A stretch of DNA of 64,000 bases from Udeniomyces pyricola (Eukaryota; Basidiomycota; Tremellomycetes; Cystofilobasidiales; Mrakiaceae): assembly GCA_039545295.1 (NCBI GenBank), contig BCIK01000019.1, positions 98,390 to 162,389 of the forward strand. Direction: 5' to 3'. The translations under genes were made by a program, and so were the position numbers. This document shows, in pieces, positions 35,131 to 45,713 of the stretch. The notes beneath the pieces are model-generated. The model saw nothing but the letters and a program-made list of their open reading frames with translations, searched no databases and was not told where the DNA came from. The first letter of the stretch is position 1. The number at the start of each line of letters is the position of its first letter.

Positions 35131-36424
35131 TCAGACCGTCGGGCGTACTGGTTCTCGAATCATGACAGGCCACTCGATGCCATCATGACGGCCGTATCCG
35201 ACCGTCTTGAACCCTCGCTTCAAATAAACAGGTCGACCCTGACAAAGAACAAACAAGACGGAAATCAGAAAAGGCACATGACAACCCTAAGAAGTGTTCA
35301 TGAGGGGTTACGTTCGCATCGTTATGTATCCAGGCATGGCCCCTGACATGGATGAAGAGGATGATCGGGGAGATTCTACGCGTCCACGCCATCGAACTTA
35401 CAGCGGTAGATGACTCGAGATAGGCTGGCACTCCTGCTTCGTCGGCGAGCTTCGTTCCATAGGCAAGGAGGGCTTTGCCCACACCCATCCCTTGTGCGTC
35501 AGGATCAACGTACAGTAGAGCCTAGATATGAGAACAAAAGAAGCGAAAACGTCCCAGAACGGATCAGATGGGAGTCGGGACGTCGAAAGTTGGACCTGAA
35601 GATTGGGAATCCGTTGAAATCTATCTGTCGGACTTACAAGATACCATACTGGCTTCCCCCCCAAGGCTTCCTTCTTAGCTCTCTTCATGAGCAAATGTAA
35701 CGAACAGGAGGCTCATCAGTAATGGCAATGTTTGGAATGGACTTGCATCTTCAGGTATCATCGTGTATGCATGCACCCACCGATTGCTCAGCCCGGAACC
35801 GCTTAAGAAACTCGCCGTTTTGGGCGGCGGCTGCCTCCTTTTCCAGGTCGCTTTTCTCCCTAGCCTCTTCCTCTGCTTCACGCGTGACCTCTATGGGCAG
35901 TGGGTCACCTCCGGTCGAGGTTCGGTCGAGGGGAGGATGCCAGACGGCCATGGCGATGGGAGGTGATGTCGGGGACAAGCGAGCAACCATGACGTGTGGG
36001 GTCGGGAGGGGGGCAGGAAGCGGTTCGAGGAGTTTGCTAGTCCGTATCGAGCGATGAGCTGAGGTCATTGACAAGACACGGAAAGAGTCAGCCATCCCAG
36101 CGGACGAGAACAACATATCCTCTGTCCCCGTCAGAAGCGAAACTCGCAGCCAGTCATGTGTGAGATGACACCCTGCTCCTAATCCCGCTTTAAAAGCCCT
36201 AGTTGTTAGCCCCACCTCCGCCTATACACCCATCGTCAGCACTCACCAATCCTCGTATCCATCGGAGGCCTAGACTCGTACGGTCCGCTAATGCCCAGGT
36301 CGATCTCGTCTTTCGAGGTATCAAACGAGCGAATGCCGACGCGCGTGATGGCCGGAACGTCGTCCTTGGTCAATGGACTGATGAGGATCTCTTGAGGCGG
36401 GGCGGGAGGCGCGTCGTTGGGCAT
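35131..36424 (-). CDS. GNAT-family N-acetyltransferase
   Basis: GNAT enzymes transfer acetyl groups from acetyl-CoA to amines of small molecules or proteins. Five exons read leftward: 36424-36247, 36058-35781, 35682-35638, 35521-35402 and 35238-35131, in phase, 242 residues. The N-terminal half contains β1 (ILISPLTKDDVPAITRVGIRSF) and a β-strand VMVARLSP..PIAMAVWHPP. A charged helix follows (EAEEEAREKSDLEKEAAAA). The acetyl-CoA motif A is clear: ALLYVDPDAQGMGVGKALL, with Q-x-x-G-x-G. The last part (AYLESSTAGRPVYLKRGFKTVGY) is the usual motif B with the L-x-x-GF ending. The start of exon 2 is the least certain junction, since an alternative acceptor at about 36151 also keeps the frame and would add residues. 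Substrate cannot be predicted; similar fungal proteins are simply annotated as acetyltransferases. Confidence 0.8.
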
Positions 36425-37870
36425 GAGAGGCGATGGCAGATAGTTGGGGAGGTGTCGTTGAGAGGTTGAGTGGAGAGATGCGAGGTGTAGGTACTAATTG
36501 TAAGTGGTGGATGTGTGACTGATTGTCATGACTCGAACGAAACGACCGACAACCAAGGTAAGCCTGGTTGACCGTTTTGCATGATCATATATCATAAGCG
36601 AGAAGCGAGGTCGGGCAGGCTTTCGGACTCATCCGATGCATGATGCAAAGCGATCACGCATGATCGATACATAACATTGAATGCTCTGCTGACAGTCTTG
36701 GAGTGAGCATACATACACGCTGGTCGGGACGTCGAGGCCGTTCAAGGTGGAGGAGGAACTTGAAGCTTGAATATCCTCAACCTCCGCACGCGCGCAGCGC
36801 GCCGGTCCGGGCGGCATCCGGCCTCGCAATCAGGCCATGCATGTTGTTACCTTTGAAAGGACCATGTATGTTGAGCTAGGATGTAACAAAAATTCATCAC
36901 GTTAGAAAGTCATAGCTTGTGTGAGACTCTAACGAGAAACGACACTCAGTATACAGTAGAGCTGTCAGGCCGGTCTTCATGGTGACGTACTCCAATCGAC
37001 GCGCAACGTGGTTCATCAACGTGTAAAACGTCGTCGCTGCATGCGACTCTGCAGCTTGATTCTGTCCGTCGCCCAGCCAGGCGACCATCTCGCATCACCA
37101 TGCATAGGTCGAGCCAAACTTGTGCACAGCGTCCATCCCTCACCCCCATGTACATTGTCTGACGCCTTCGCCCTTTCTAATTTGCTTTGAATCGCTGATC
37201 AATCCCGGCCCGGCGACGGCTACATATATTGTATTCCAGCGCTGCCCCTTGCCCAGCGCCCAGCTTGCCTTCCCTCCGTTCTTGCGCCCCCTCGAACCCT
37301 CGGACGTCTTCGGCTGACCTGCCGGCTCTTCGGCTTTAGGAGTCAAACCTCCCTTACCCCACACTTTGCTGCATCCTTCCCAAGACGCTTACTTCTTCCG
37401 GTGTCTTCCGCTACGCTGCATCGCCCTCGTTCGACGCATGGCAATGGCACACGAACGGACGTCCGGACGTCGGGGCTCGGAGCTCGGAGGGCCGATGGCG
37501 TCGGCCGTAGGAGATAGATGTTTCGTACATGCATATATTTGCTCTACGGCTCTGCTCATACACCCCTTCGCCTTCGATTTTTCCTGTCTGTCTTTCATCT
37601 ATCTCACTGACATACACCTTCAGCTTACTGACAACCCAAGTGTCGAGTATCATCTGCGATTTGGACGATCCCTTAAATTCGATACACTCCCAACCCATAA
37701 TCCTTTCATCTACCCACCTACTCATCTACTCATCTACCTACGCACCCACCTTCTCACCTTCATCTCACCCATCCGACTCCCTCCCATCTTTGCTCCCACT
37801 CACTCACCGTGTGCACTCGTCTTCGGCCCACCCCCCCCCCCCCCCCCTTCCCCCGTATATCGCCTTCACC
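36425..37870. other. Divergent intergenic region, GNAT / TMEM14-like
   Basis: These 1.45 kb lie between two outward-facing start codons. No gene is recognised; the short open frames have no family resemblance. The final 300 bp before the TMEM14-like start is strongly C/T-rich with degenerate CATCTAC-type repeats (37704-37745) and a poly-C run at 37830-37848. Confidence 0.5.
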
Positions 37871-38894
37871 ATGACCACCACCCGAGCATCTCCTCTCTCG
37901 CCTTTGCTGCATCTCCGTGTAAGTATGGTAGACCTTGTATCATTGCATGACCTGGCCGGCCGACTGTTTTTGCTAGCGGTGCCGACCAGGCCGGGCGTAC
38001 ATGTACGACTGCATGCTGACCGCAGCCTTCTTGGCCTGTTGTCTCTCTTTCGACCGCTCACTCCACTTTGACGCTCTGATTGATTGATTAGCCGGCAGGC
38101 GTCGCACCTGCTGCATCTTCGTCTCCAGCGTATATCATGTCGTAAGTGCGGGCCTACTATCTGCCATAAGCCATCAGTCATATGTTATGCTTCCTAAGGG
38201 TTTATCTGTGATTTCTGTCTGCTCATCGTGCAGTCGGCGCTTTTGTTAACGCTGCTGTCTCTCTTGTTGGGTCTCATCCCTTGTCATCCCATCCCATCCT
38301 CTCCTCGATCCTTCTAGCGGCGCCCTCGCCACGACGTCCATCTACACCTTCCTTCACCAGCGTTCCCTCGCCTCGTCTGGCGTCCTGCTCGCCGGCATGA
38401 CCGCCGCGGGCCTGTACTCGGTCTCGGGCTCGAGCGTCAAACGCGGATTCGAAGCCGGAGCGTACCTCTCGATAGGTACGTTGTCGTCAGCGTTGACAAT
38501 GACATGGAGAAGAGAGCGCCATCGGAACGATGTCATCGTGCAGAGGGTGTAGAGGGTGAATGGGAGACACGTCACGATCGTATGGCATGTGCTGACTGAC
38601 TGAGATAATCCACCCATCATCCGACACGTCTCTTCTCATTTCCTTACCTTCATATGTATATCTCCTCTCGTCCCTCACTCCTCACTCCTCACTCCTCATC
38701 TTACTCATCTCGTCCCCCCCCCCCCCCCCCCCCCCATCTGGTCTGTGGCTCCTCCAGCTGCAAGCACAATCGTGACCGCCGTGACTCTGCCTCGAGCCAT
38801 CAAGTCATTCCGTCCGGCACCCGTCATCCTCTCCAACGCCGCCATCGGAACGGGAGCGTACTATCTATGGAAGGCTTGGGAAGATGAGATTTAG
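37871..38894 (+). CDS. TMEM14-family small membrane protein
   Basis: TMEM14/UPF0136 proteins are ~100-residue, multi-helix membrane proteins; the animal TMEM14C acts in mitochondrial porphyrin transport, while fungal members are poorly studied. Four exons: 37871-37918, 38092-38141, 38318-38475 and 38758-38894, in phase, 130 residues. After a short Ser/Pro-rich N-terminus come helices with family features: a Gly/Ala-rich segment (LASSGVLLAGMTAAGLYSVSG), SSVKRGFEAGAYLSIAASTIVTAV, then LPRAIKSFRPAPVILSNAAIGTGAYYLWKAWE. The typical spacing of R-A and K-P...A in the third helix matches the family. The last intron includes a poly-C run of about 23 bases. First two exons are less certain than the last two. 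Localisation in mitochondria or ER is inferred from family only. Confidence 0.8.
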
Positions 38895-39683
38895 AGAGAT
38901 GGGTCCTCAGGTTGCTGGACATCGTTTTTCACTTAGTAGATTGTTTTCTTTCCATTCCCGTTTAAGCTTTGGTCATTTGGTGTCTTGATGAGCTGTCGTT
39001 TCATTCGTTTGTCTCCCCGTTTGGGAGGCGTTTGCTGTTCTCTTGTAGCATGTCTGAGGATTTTTGTTCGATTTGTGTGATCGGTTTTATGTATGCACAC
39101 GCGCCCGAGTTGGATGCAGTCGCTTAACGTATACACTTTGATCACGAACACTGTCAAGAGTACAACGTATCAACGTTGATCACGAACCATATATGACGTG
39201 ACGATCACGTCGACGAATATACATCGTGTACTCTGATGTGCTTTCACGTGTCTGACGTACATATGGTTGATCTTTCTCTGGAGAGATGAAAGATGTTTAG
39301 AGGAGTCCAAGATGTGCTTGCCGGATAGATTTTTATTTTTTTTCCTTTGATCTTTCCAGGGTCGATCAAAATTTCTGGTTACTCATCGATTTTGGCAGGC
39401 ATCGCTTAACTATGAATTAGCTTGCAAACTGCACGCGTTGTCATGATGATACGCACGCTCTTCGCCGAAGCCATTCCTCTGCGTCCTCATCGACCTGATC
39501 AGTGACTTCCCACATACCGACAACGACCGAGTCTATCGTCGGATCTGACTTGGAACATCATCTCGTCTCCTTGTACGAATCCATCCTCACAACTGATATT
39601 TGTCGGTCACTTACGATAATTGTCTAACATCAAAGCTGATCTTCATCACTGCCGTACTTACCAGGTCGAACTCTGGTCTTATC
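38895..39683. other. Intergenic region upstream of kynurenine formamidase
   Basis: About 0.8 kb between two plus-strand genes. It holds a 3' UTR-like T-rich part, two imperfect copies of a short string containing GTTGATCACGAAC (39136-39146 region and 39172-39186), and ordinary mixed sequence. No gene is seen. Confidence 0.5.
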
Positions 39684-40974
39684 ATGACGACTACCTCACC
39701 TCCTCCTCCAGTTCCAAAAACCTCAACTCTAACCCCTCATCTCGGCCTGCCATACCCGACATCCTACCCTTCTCATTCCCGACACACCCTCGATCTCTAC
39801 CTTCCCTCGAGTACGACTGCCCCCAAGGGTCTCATCGTCTTCATCCACGGCGGAGCTTGGCGAACGTCCTCTTCTCAGGACCCGACTCTGTCGGCTCTGC
39901 CAGCGACGTTCCCGCAGGACTACGCGCTCGCGATCCCAAACTACCGACTGAGCGATCAGGCGAAACGAGGGGGAGAAGACATGCTTCATCCAGGTCACGT
40001 GGAAGATGTGAGAAGTGCAGTCGAATGGTTGGTCGAATCGGGAGCGGGAGGGTTGATTGAGAACCGACAAGCGAGGGAGAACACTTGGTTGATAGGCCAT
40101 TCGGCCGGAGCGGTGAGTTTCGGTGATTTCTCAAATTTCGGTTTCACCCCCTTTTTTTTTCTTTTCTTTTTCTTCTTCTTCTGGAAGACTGACTACCTTG
40201 ATGAACTTGGTTGGAATAGCATATGATCGCTCATATCTTGCTCGATACGCCTTCCCTGCCTACGTTCTCGACCTCCGTGCGAGCCTGTATCCGAGGCTAC
40301 TTCTTCTCCGAAGCGATCCTTGATGTTCGTTTCATTTCCTCCAACCCCACTTCTACCTCTGTTCCAGTGTCTCTCCCTCTAATCTCCTAACTTACTCAGC
40401 TGCCCAATGTCAACTTATCTACTGTTGTTGTTCGATCATGTACAGATTGATGATATCATTGCGGAGTATCCATCTTATTCAGAGTGGTTCATCACCGCTG
40501 CCTTTGGTCCACCACCTTATCACCTCGCTTCGCCTTCAAACCCAAACTCTCGTAAGTCAATCAGTCCAAGTGGAAATCGGCATGTCAACAGAAAAGTAAC
40601 GTTAAACCTCTTCTACGTATCTCCGTTTGACTGAAATACCCGTTTCTCTCTGCCACTCTTATAATCCTCATACATATATAAACTACATCACTTCTCCATC
40701 TCTTGCTCTCTGACCTGCTCAAATAAAAAAAAAAGTCTATACTCTCCCACCAACCCACCAACCTTCGACCAAACTCCTCATCAACCACTCTCCACAGGAC
40801 GTGCTCGTCTCTCCCCGTCAATCGCTCGCGTGGAAAGCGCGGCTCGAACAGTCGTTCGGGCTCGAGGTTCGATACGAGAACGATCGGAGTTTGGGTGATG
40901 GGACTCACGATGGCGTGTTGGAAAGTGAGGCGTTTGGAGAGTTGGTTCGGGAGTGGGTCGAAGGTTCGCTTTAA
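39684..40974 (+). CDS. BNA7: Kynurenine formamidase (alpha/beta hydrolase)
   Basis: Kynurenine formamidase hydrolyses N-formyl-kynurenine to kynurenine and formate, the second step of tryptophan breakdown toward NAD. Four exons: 39684-40112, 40220-40324, 40446-40551 and 40736-40974, in phase, 292 residues. The alpha/beta hydrolase machinery is complete: oxyanion motif HGGAW (55-59), nucleophile elbow GHSAG with Ser140, Asp235 in SPQDVLV and His271 in DGTHDGVLE. The order and spacing fit the Bna7 family, as does DLYLPSS near the N-terminus and SPxxYxxP-like YTLPP before β7. A broader annotation as alpha/beta hydrolase is possible on sequence alone; the neighbouring kynurenine 3-monooxygenase makes formamidase much likelier. 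ATG 39684 is the first in frame. Intron 2 uses the GTTCGT donor, and intron 3 ends in an A-rich rather than pyrimidine-rich acceptor. Confidence 0.85.
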
Positions 40975-41054
40975 GAGCTCTTTCGGTTCTTTGTTCATAT
41001 ATATATTGATGCAAAGCGGGGAAAGTTGGGAGGAACCAAATAAACAGCAACAAC

Positions 41055-41143
<89 letters not shown>

Positions 41144-41385
41144 CAAAAAGGGCTTGTGAGATGGGGGCGAATTAGGACAAACGAGAGTTACTCTGCTTTG
41201 ACATATTGATGGAGTACGGATATCGGTTGATAGAAGTTATATGGACATGATAACTTCTTTTCTTTTCTTTTCTCGATACGTCAAGCATCATTTCAACCCG
41301 CACCGTGTCAAACCAAACCAAAAAATAAAAATAAAATAAAAATAGGGTTTCCTTCTTAAACTCCATCCTCGTTTCCACCAGCTCT
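40975..41385. other. Convergent 3' intergenic region with (AAT)n
   Basis: These 411 bp separate the stop codons of kynurenine formamidase and kynurenine 3-monooxygenase. Most of the centre is the AAT microsatellite annotated separately. The remainder is A/T-rich, suiting two 3' UTRs. Confidence 0.6.
41053..41142. repeat. (AAT)n microsatellite
   Basis: About 29 uninterrupted ATA/AAT triplets flanked on both sides by CAACAA strings, giving a nearly symmetrical repeat between the two kynurenine-pathway genes. It probably lies in overlapping or adjoining 3' UTRs. Confidence 0.95.
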
Positions 41386-44356
41386 CTATCTTGGGCCCAT
41401 TTTCTCCCAAACCGATTTATTCCTCACCGCCCACGTCAACACGCCCGCTCCGATCCCGACGAGCCCGAGCCCTCCCAAGCTCCAAACCAGCTTCTCCACG
41501 ACGTCATGTTGAAACCTTTCGCGTCTCAACGCTTCGGCATACCCGACATCTGCTCGGAATGCCGTCATATGGTACAACGAGCTCCAGCGAAAGACCTTGC
41601 CTTGAGGGAACGGCACGCCGGGTGAGGCTGTTAGGAGAGAAGACGTGATGGTCTTGGCGTCGGGTGGAGGGAAGAGAGAGGAGAGGACGTAGTCGACTTT
41701 TCGACGGAGGATGTGGATAGGAGAGAGGACTTTGGATTTCATCTCGTCGCTGAGGAGAAGAAGAGAAAGAGAACGAGAGAGAGAAGGGGGGGAGTCGGAA
41801 AAAGGAAGTCAGGGCGGGATAAGGGCAGGAGAGGGGAAAGAAGGCCGATGTGATAAATAAATAAAAAAGTGCTCGATTTCAATATATGCTTTCCAAACAA
41901 GAAGAAATCTCTTTCTACGACCACCACATTACACAGTATATATGCTCAAAATATATATATATATAAAACGACTCACTAATTGTTGTACGCCAATTGCAAA
42001 ATGGCTTTGAGATCGTCCTTCCTCGCCACTGCGTACTCATCCAACGCCGCTGCGAGTTCCTCTCGGGAACCCGAGGTGCCCGTGATGCCATGCTTGGTAA
42101 GGAAGCTGTCGAGCACTCGGACATCTTCAAGACCACAGTTCAACCCTTGGCCGTAGAAAGGAACTGGCAAGCGAAAAAAAATAGATAAATTAAATAACAA
42201 CCCCCCTTATATATTTGCTCAAGAATAAAACTGATCTCGTGAAGGATAGAAAAGGGAAGGGGGGGGGAGCAGAGGTTTTGAACGTACCCATAGAATGACC
42301 TGCGTCACCGACCAAAACCGCCCCACCTTGACCAAACGCAACAGGTTCGACCGAGACGATTGTCAAACCACCCCTCTGAGCGGCTTCAAAGTCATCGAGG
42401 ACCTGTTCTTCACCCATGAGACGAAGAATGTCAATCGATTGTGGGGAACCTTCCGTCGCGGTCGAGGGAGGTGAAAAGTTGGTCCGGAAGAAGTCGCGTG
42501 CTTTAGCGCGAGTCGAGAGGGCAGCGATGGATTTGGAGGGCGCGTAGAGGCTGTAAAGACAGAGGGTAAAGAAGAAGAAGAAGAAGAAGAAGAGCAAGAG
42601 AGGGAAGCAAAGTTGTGTGACTATGTGTCCAGAGATTCTCGAGACAAGAGACATGAGCAAAAAGAGAGAGAGAGAAGGATATAAGAACTCACGTCATCGT
42701 GAATGATTTGTCCTACAAGTACCACATTAGAGATGCGAAAAGAGCCAGCAGGAATCAAACATAAATCAGCCTGTTCGTCTTCCTAGCAGGTTTCTCACGA
42801 CACCGTTTGCCGGGGGCGGACGGGGGGCGGGAGGGCGGACGAGCTTCATACCTTGTTTGGCAACGCGATGAGCATGAACTCCTTTCGGGGCCAGATGTGG
42901 AGATGCTCGGGGCTGATGGAAAAGGTCGCCTCGCCCGTCGCGGGATCGATGGGGCCAGGGGGAAGATGCAGCTCGATCCAGACGTGAGGGATCTGGGTTT
43001 GCGAGTAGACGGAGCTAAAGGAGGAGAGATTACGGTTTGGCTTGTCTAGGTCAGTGAAACGAGCCTGAGATTGTTCCTGCTCCCAGGATGGTCAAGAGAT
43101 CAGGTTAGAGGAAGAGATAAGAAATCCGACGTACGGAGACACCTTCATCATTTCTCCTCGCACGGCACTCCAGATCCCATCGCTTCCGACGCAAAGATCC
43201 CAATCTTTGCCCCCTTCTCCTTGCTCTTCCTCCCAGCCACCTTGCTTGCCCGCTCGGTACACGATCCGGCGCTTCCAATCTACGCGGGCAACCTTGTGGT
43301 CAAAGAGAACGGTCACGTTGGGGTGGGCCTGCGCACGGGACAAAATCGTCGACGAGAGGAGAGGACGAGAGATGGAGTTGATGGGCGTGAGGTGAAGAGG
43401 GTCGTAGAGCTGAGAATTTTGGCTGTTGAGGCAGACGAAATCACCATGAGGATTTCATGGAGTGATATAGCAGTCAGAGTCCATGTACAGGAAACCACGT
43501 TTTGACGTCCGGTCTCGGGACGAACTTGTTTTCGAAGTCCCAGATCATCCTACCCTTCATGGGCAAACTCAGGTCCAGAAAGTCGCCCACTAATCGGTCA
43601 CAAACGGGGGTCGGTCGGTCGCCAAGATGTTCGGTTTGTGAGCAATGATCGCGATTAAAAACAAAATTGGGGCAGCTATCAGGGATCCGTAAGCCAATTA
43701 GGAGGAACGACCTACCAAGGGATGGCTCGATAGCCTGGATCGCGCCGAGACCTCTACTTGAGATGGCGAGGTTGACGGAGCGAGTCATTTCGGCTTTTGC
43801 AGCATCCGATTTAGGGTCTGTGGCGGCGGTACGGATGATGATCCAAATCGAACAAGGGGGAGCGTGATGTAAGCTTGCGTACCGGAAGCTATATGACGCG
43901 CGACAGGATGAACGGTCGGGCCGATCAATCGTCACGGCGGTATGGAGATCGAACGACTTGTTGATACGCCTTGATACCATCTGAACGAGTCTCTTAGAAT
44001 TCCCATGAAACTGACGTATTCTGTCGTCGGAGTCAGGTCAGTGGCATGCATGACCGTGTGGTCACTCGCCCTTTGAGTCTTATCGTTAGAGGCAACACCA
44101 TGACTGTCGGTCGACTTCACCGACGATTTGTAAGGTTACTAGCTGTCCAACGACACTTTTTCCCTTCAAGACTTGGACAGACGTTGACCAGCTTAATCCC
44201 TAAGGAAAGCTATGGGCATGGAGACGTACCGGGTCGACCTTCCCAGAGCTCGACGTTCCATCCCTTCTTGGCGAGCGAGAGCGCGGTCAGACAGCCGACG
44301 GGGCCAGCTCCAGCAACGATGGCCTTTTTCTGTCGGTCGGTGGATGGAATGGACAT
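41386..44356 (-). CDS. BNA4: Kynurenine 3-monooxygenase
   Basis: This FAD- and NADPH-dependent hydroxylase converts kynurenine to 3-hydroxykynurenine and is held on the outer mitochondrial membrane by its C-terminus. Nine exons read leftward: 44356-44230, 43817-43716, 43589-43489, 43409-43135, 43014-42852, 42712-42693, 42550-42288, 42163-41977 and 41749-41386, in phase, 533 residues. FAD-binding GAGPVG is at 16-21. RSVNLAISSRG, LPMKGRMI, the second FAD motif [36 protein letters not shown] and [22 protein letters not shown] are all KMO-specific. The C-terminal hydrophobic segment (LGGLGLVGIGAGVLTWAV) is the membrane anchor. Exon 6 is 20 nt. The frame is open upstream to 44554 with a Ser/Pro-rich stretch, but the family N-terminus begins at ATG 44356. 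It lies tail to tail with kynurenine formamidase. Confidence 0.95.
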
Positions 44357-45620
44357 GTTGATGTTGAGGTGAGAGAAGATGGTTGAAGAAGGAATTTGAG
44401 AAGAGCAGTCTTCAGTCGGAGGAGGTCGATCTGATTGGGGGGTGGAGGGATCGAACGCTGAAGCTCGGACGAGGGCGAACGAACGAGGAGAGGGATTCGT
44501 CACTGGTTTCTTTGGCCTGCCTGGTGCTGCAGGCTTATTATTTGGCCTGGCCAATCGTTATAGATGATCAATCAAAGTTGACACTTTTTGGTTTGCCAAT
44601 GATGCAGTGAGATGGCACAGCTCATGGGTCGGTCTATACAGTATGATATGCGTCAGTCAGCGTGTGATCAAGGCCGATGCTCCAAAAATGCAAAACAAAA
44701 GGAAGGATTCTAACATGACAGCCAGAGCAGGGAACTAAATGATTCTATGATTCGCCGCGGCTGCGCGCAGAGCATCGTTGATACGAATGGCTTGAGGCAA
44801 GAGGCAAGGGGTGCGCAAGTATAGTTTCACAGCCAATCCAGATTACTGACAGTTTTATAACCGGACGCGACCTCGGCACCGGCCTGCTAATCGGCCGGCC
44901 ATACGCGTACGCCGTATGTCGACTTCTTTCGAGTATCATGTTGACGCTCTCATTGTTGTATGTTTGATGGAGCGGGCATGGCATCGCGTACTAGATGAGG
45001 ACAGATGCATGCTCGATGGAAGACGAAAAGATTAAAGATTGACCCACGAACCAGTGGAGAGAAACGAAAGAGAAATGTAATAAAAAAGAACGTGCTTTCT
45101 CATCAAGAAGCTCGGCATCGGTCGGCAAAGGCCGCAAGCTCGGCCAACCCAGAAACCCCTTCCCCCTCCCTCCCCCTCTGGGTGAGCCAAGGTGATGATG
45201 ATGAGTGATTTCTTTCCCTGCCAACCTACACACTTGCCCTTGCCCTCCCTGGCCGATTCGTGCTCCAACCGTTTCGATCCGACTATATCCATACTGTGTG
45301 CGACATGACGACTGCGACGATGCATCAGCTGACACCCCTCGAGGTGAGTCAGTCCGTTCAGACATGATATAACATCAACCCGACATCGACTCTGGGGCCG
45401 GCCCTTGGCGCTGAGATCTTGGGGGACTCGCTCTTGGACGAGCGGCGGCCTGGTCTTTCTCTCGTTCGCTCCCCTTCGACCGACCCCTTCCCCTTCCTCT
45501 CCCTTCCAGTTCCATCTCCCTCTTGCTCTTGCCGCCCAGTCCCTGGCTCACCTTTGGCCCTTTTCGCTCCNCCCCTTTTCCCCCTTCTCCTAGCCTGTGA
45601 GGAGCCGTAGTCCGCCTGCC
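44357..45620. other. Divergent intergenic region, KMO / Hal4-type kinase
   Basis: 1.26 kb between outward-facing starts. No gene is recognised. The open frames at 44991-45370 (minus) and 45405-45610 (plus) are short, lack family resemblance and carry no coherent splice set. The final 200 bp before the kinase start is C/T-rich and includes one N at 45571. Confidence 0.5.
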
Positions 45621-45676
45621 ATGTCCTCAACCACTACATCTAGGAAACCCTCCTTCCTGGGCGGCAAGAGCGTTCG

Positions 45677-45713
<37 letters not shown>

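Noticed and set aside
36064..36151. Extra exon sequence in the GNAT gene using the acceptor near 36151
   Set aside because: It keeps the frame but adds Cys/Trp-rich residues not expected in a GNAT fold; the later CAG acceptor has a better branch-site context. Left as an alternative.
44357..44554. N-terminal extension of kynurenine 3-monooxygenase to an upstream start in the open frame
   Set aside because: The extension is Pro/Ser-rich and absent from the family. ATG 44356 places the FAD motif at the usual distance from the N-terminus.
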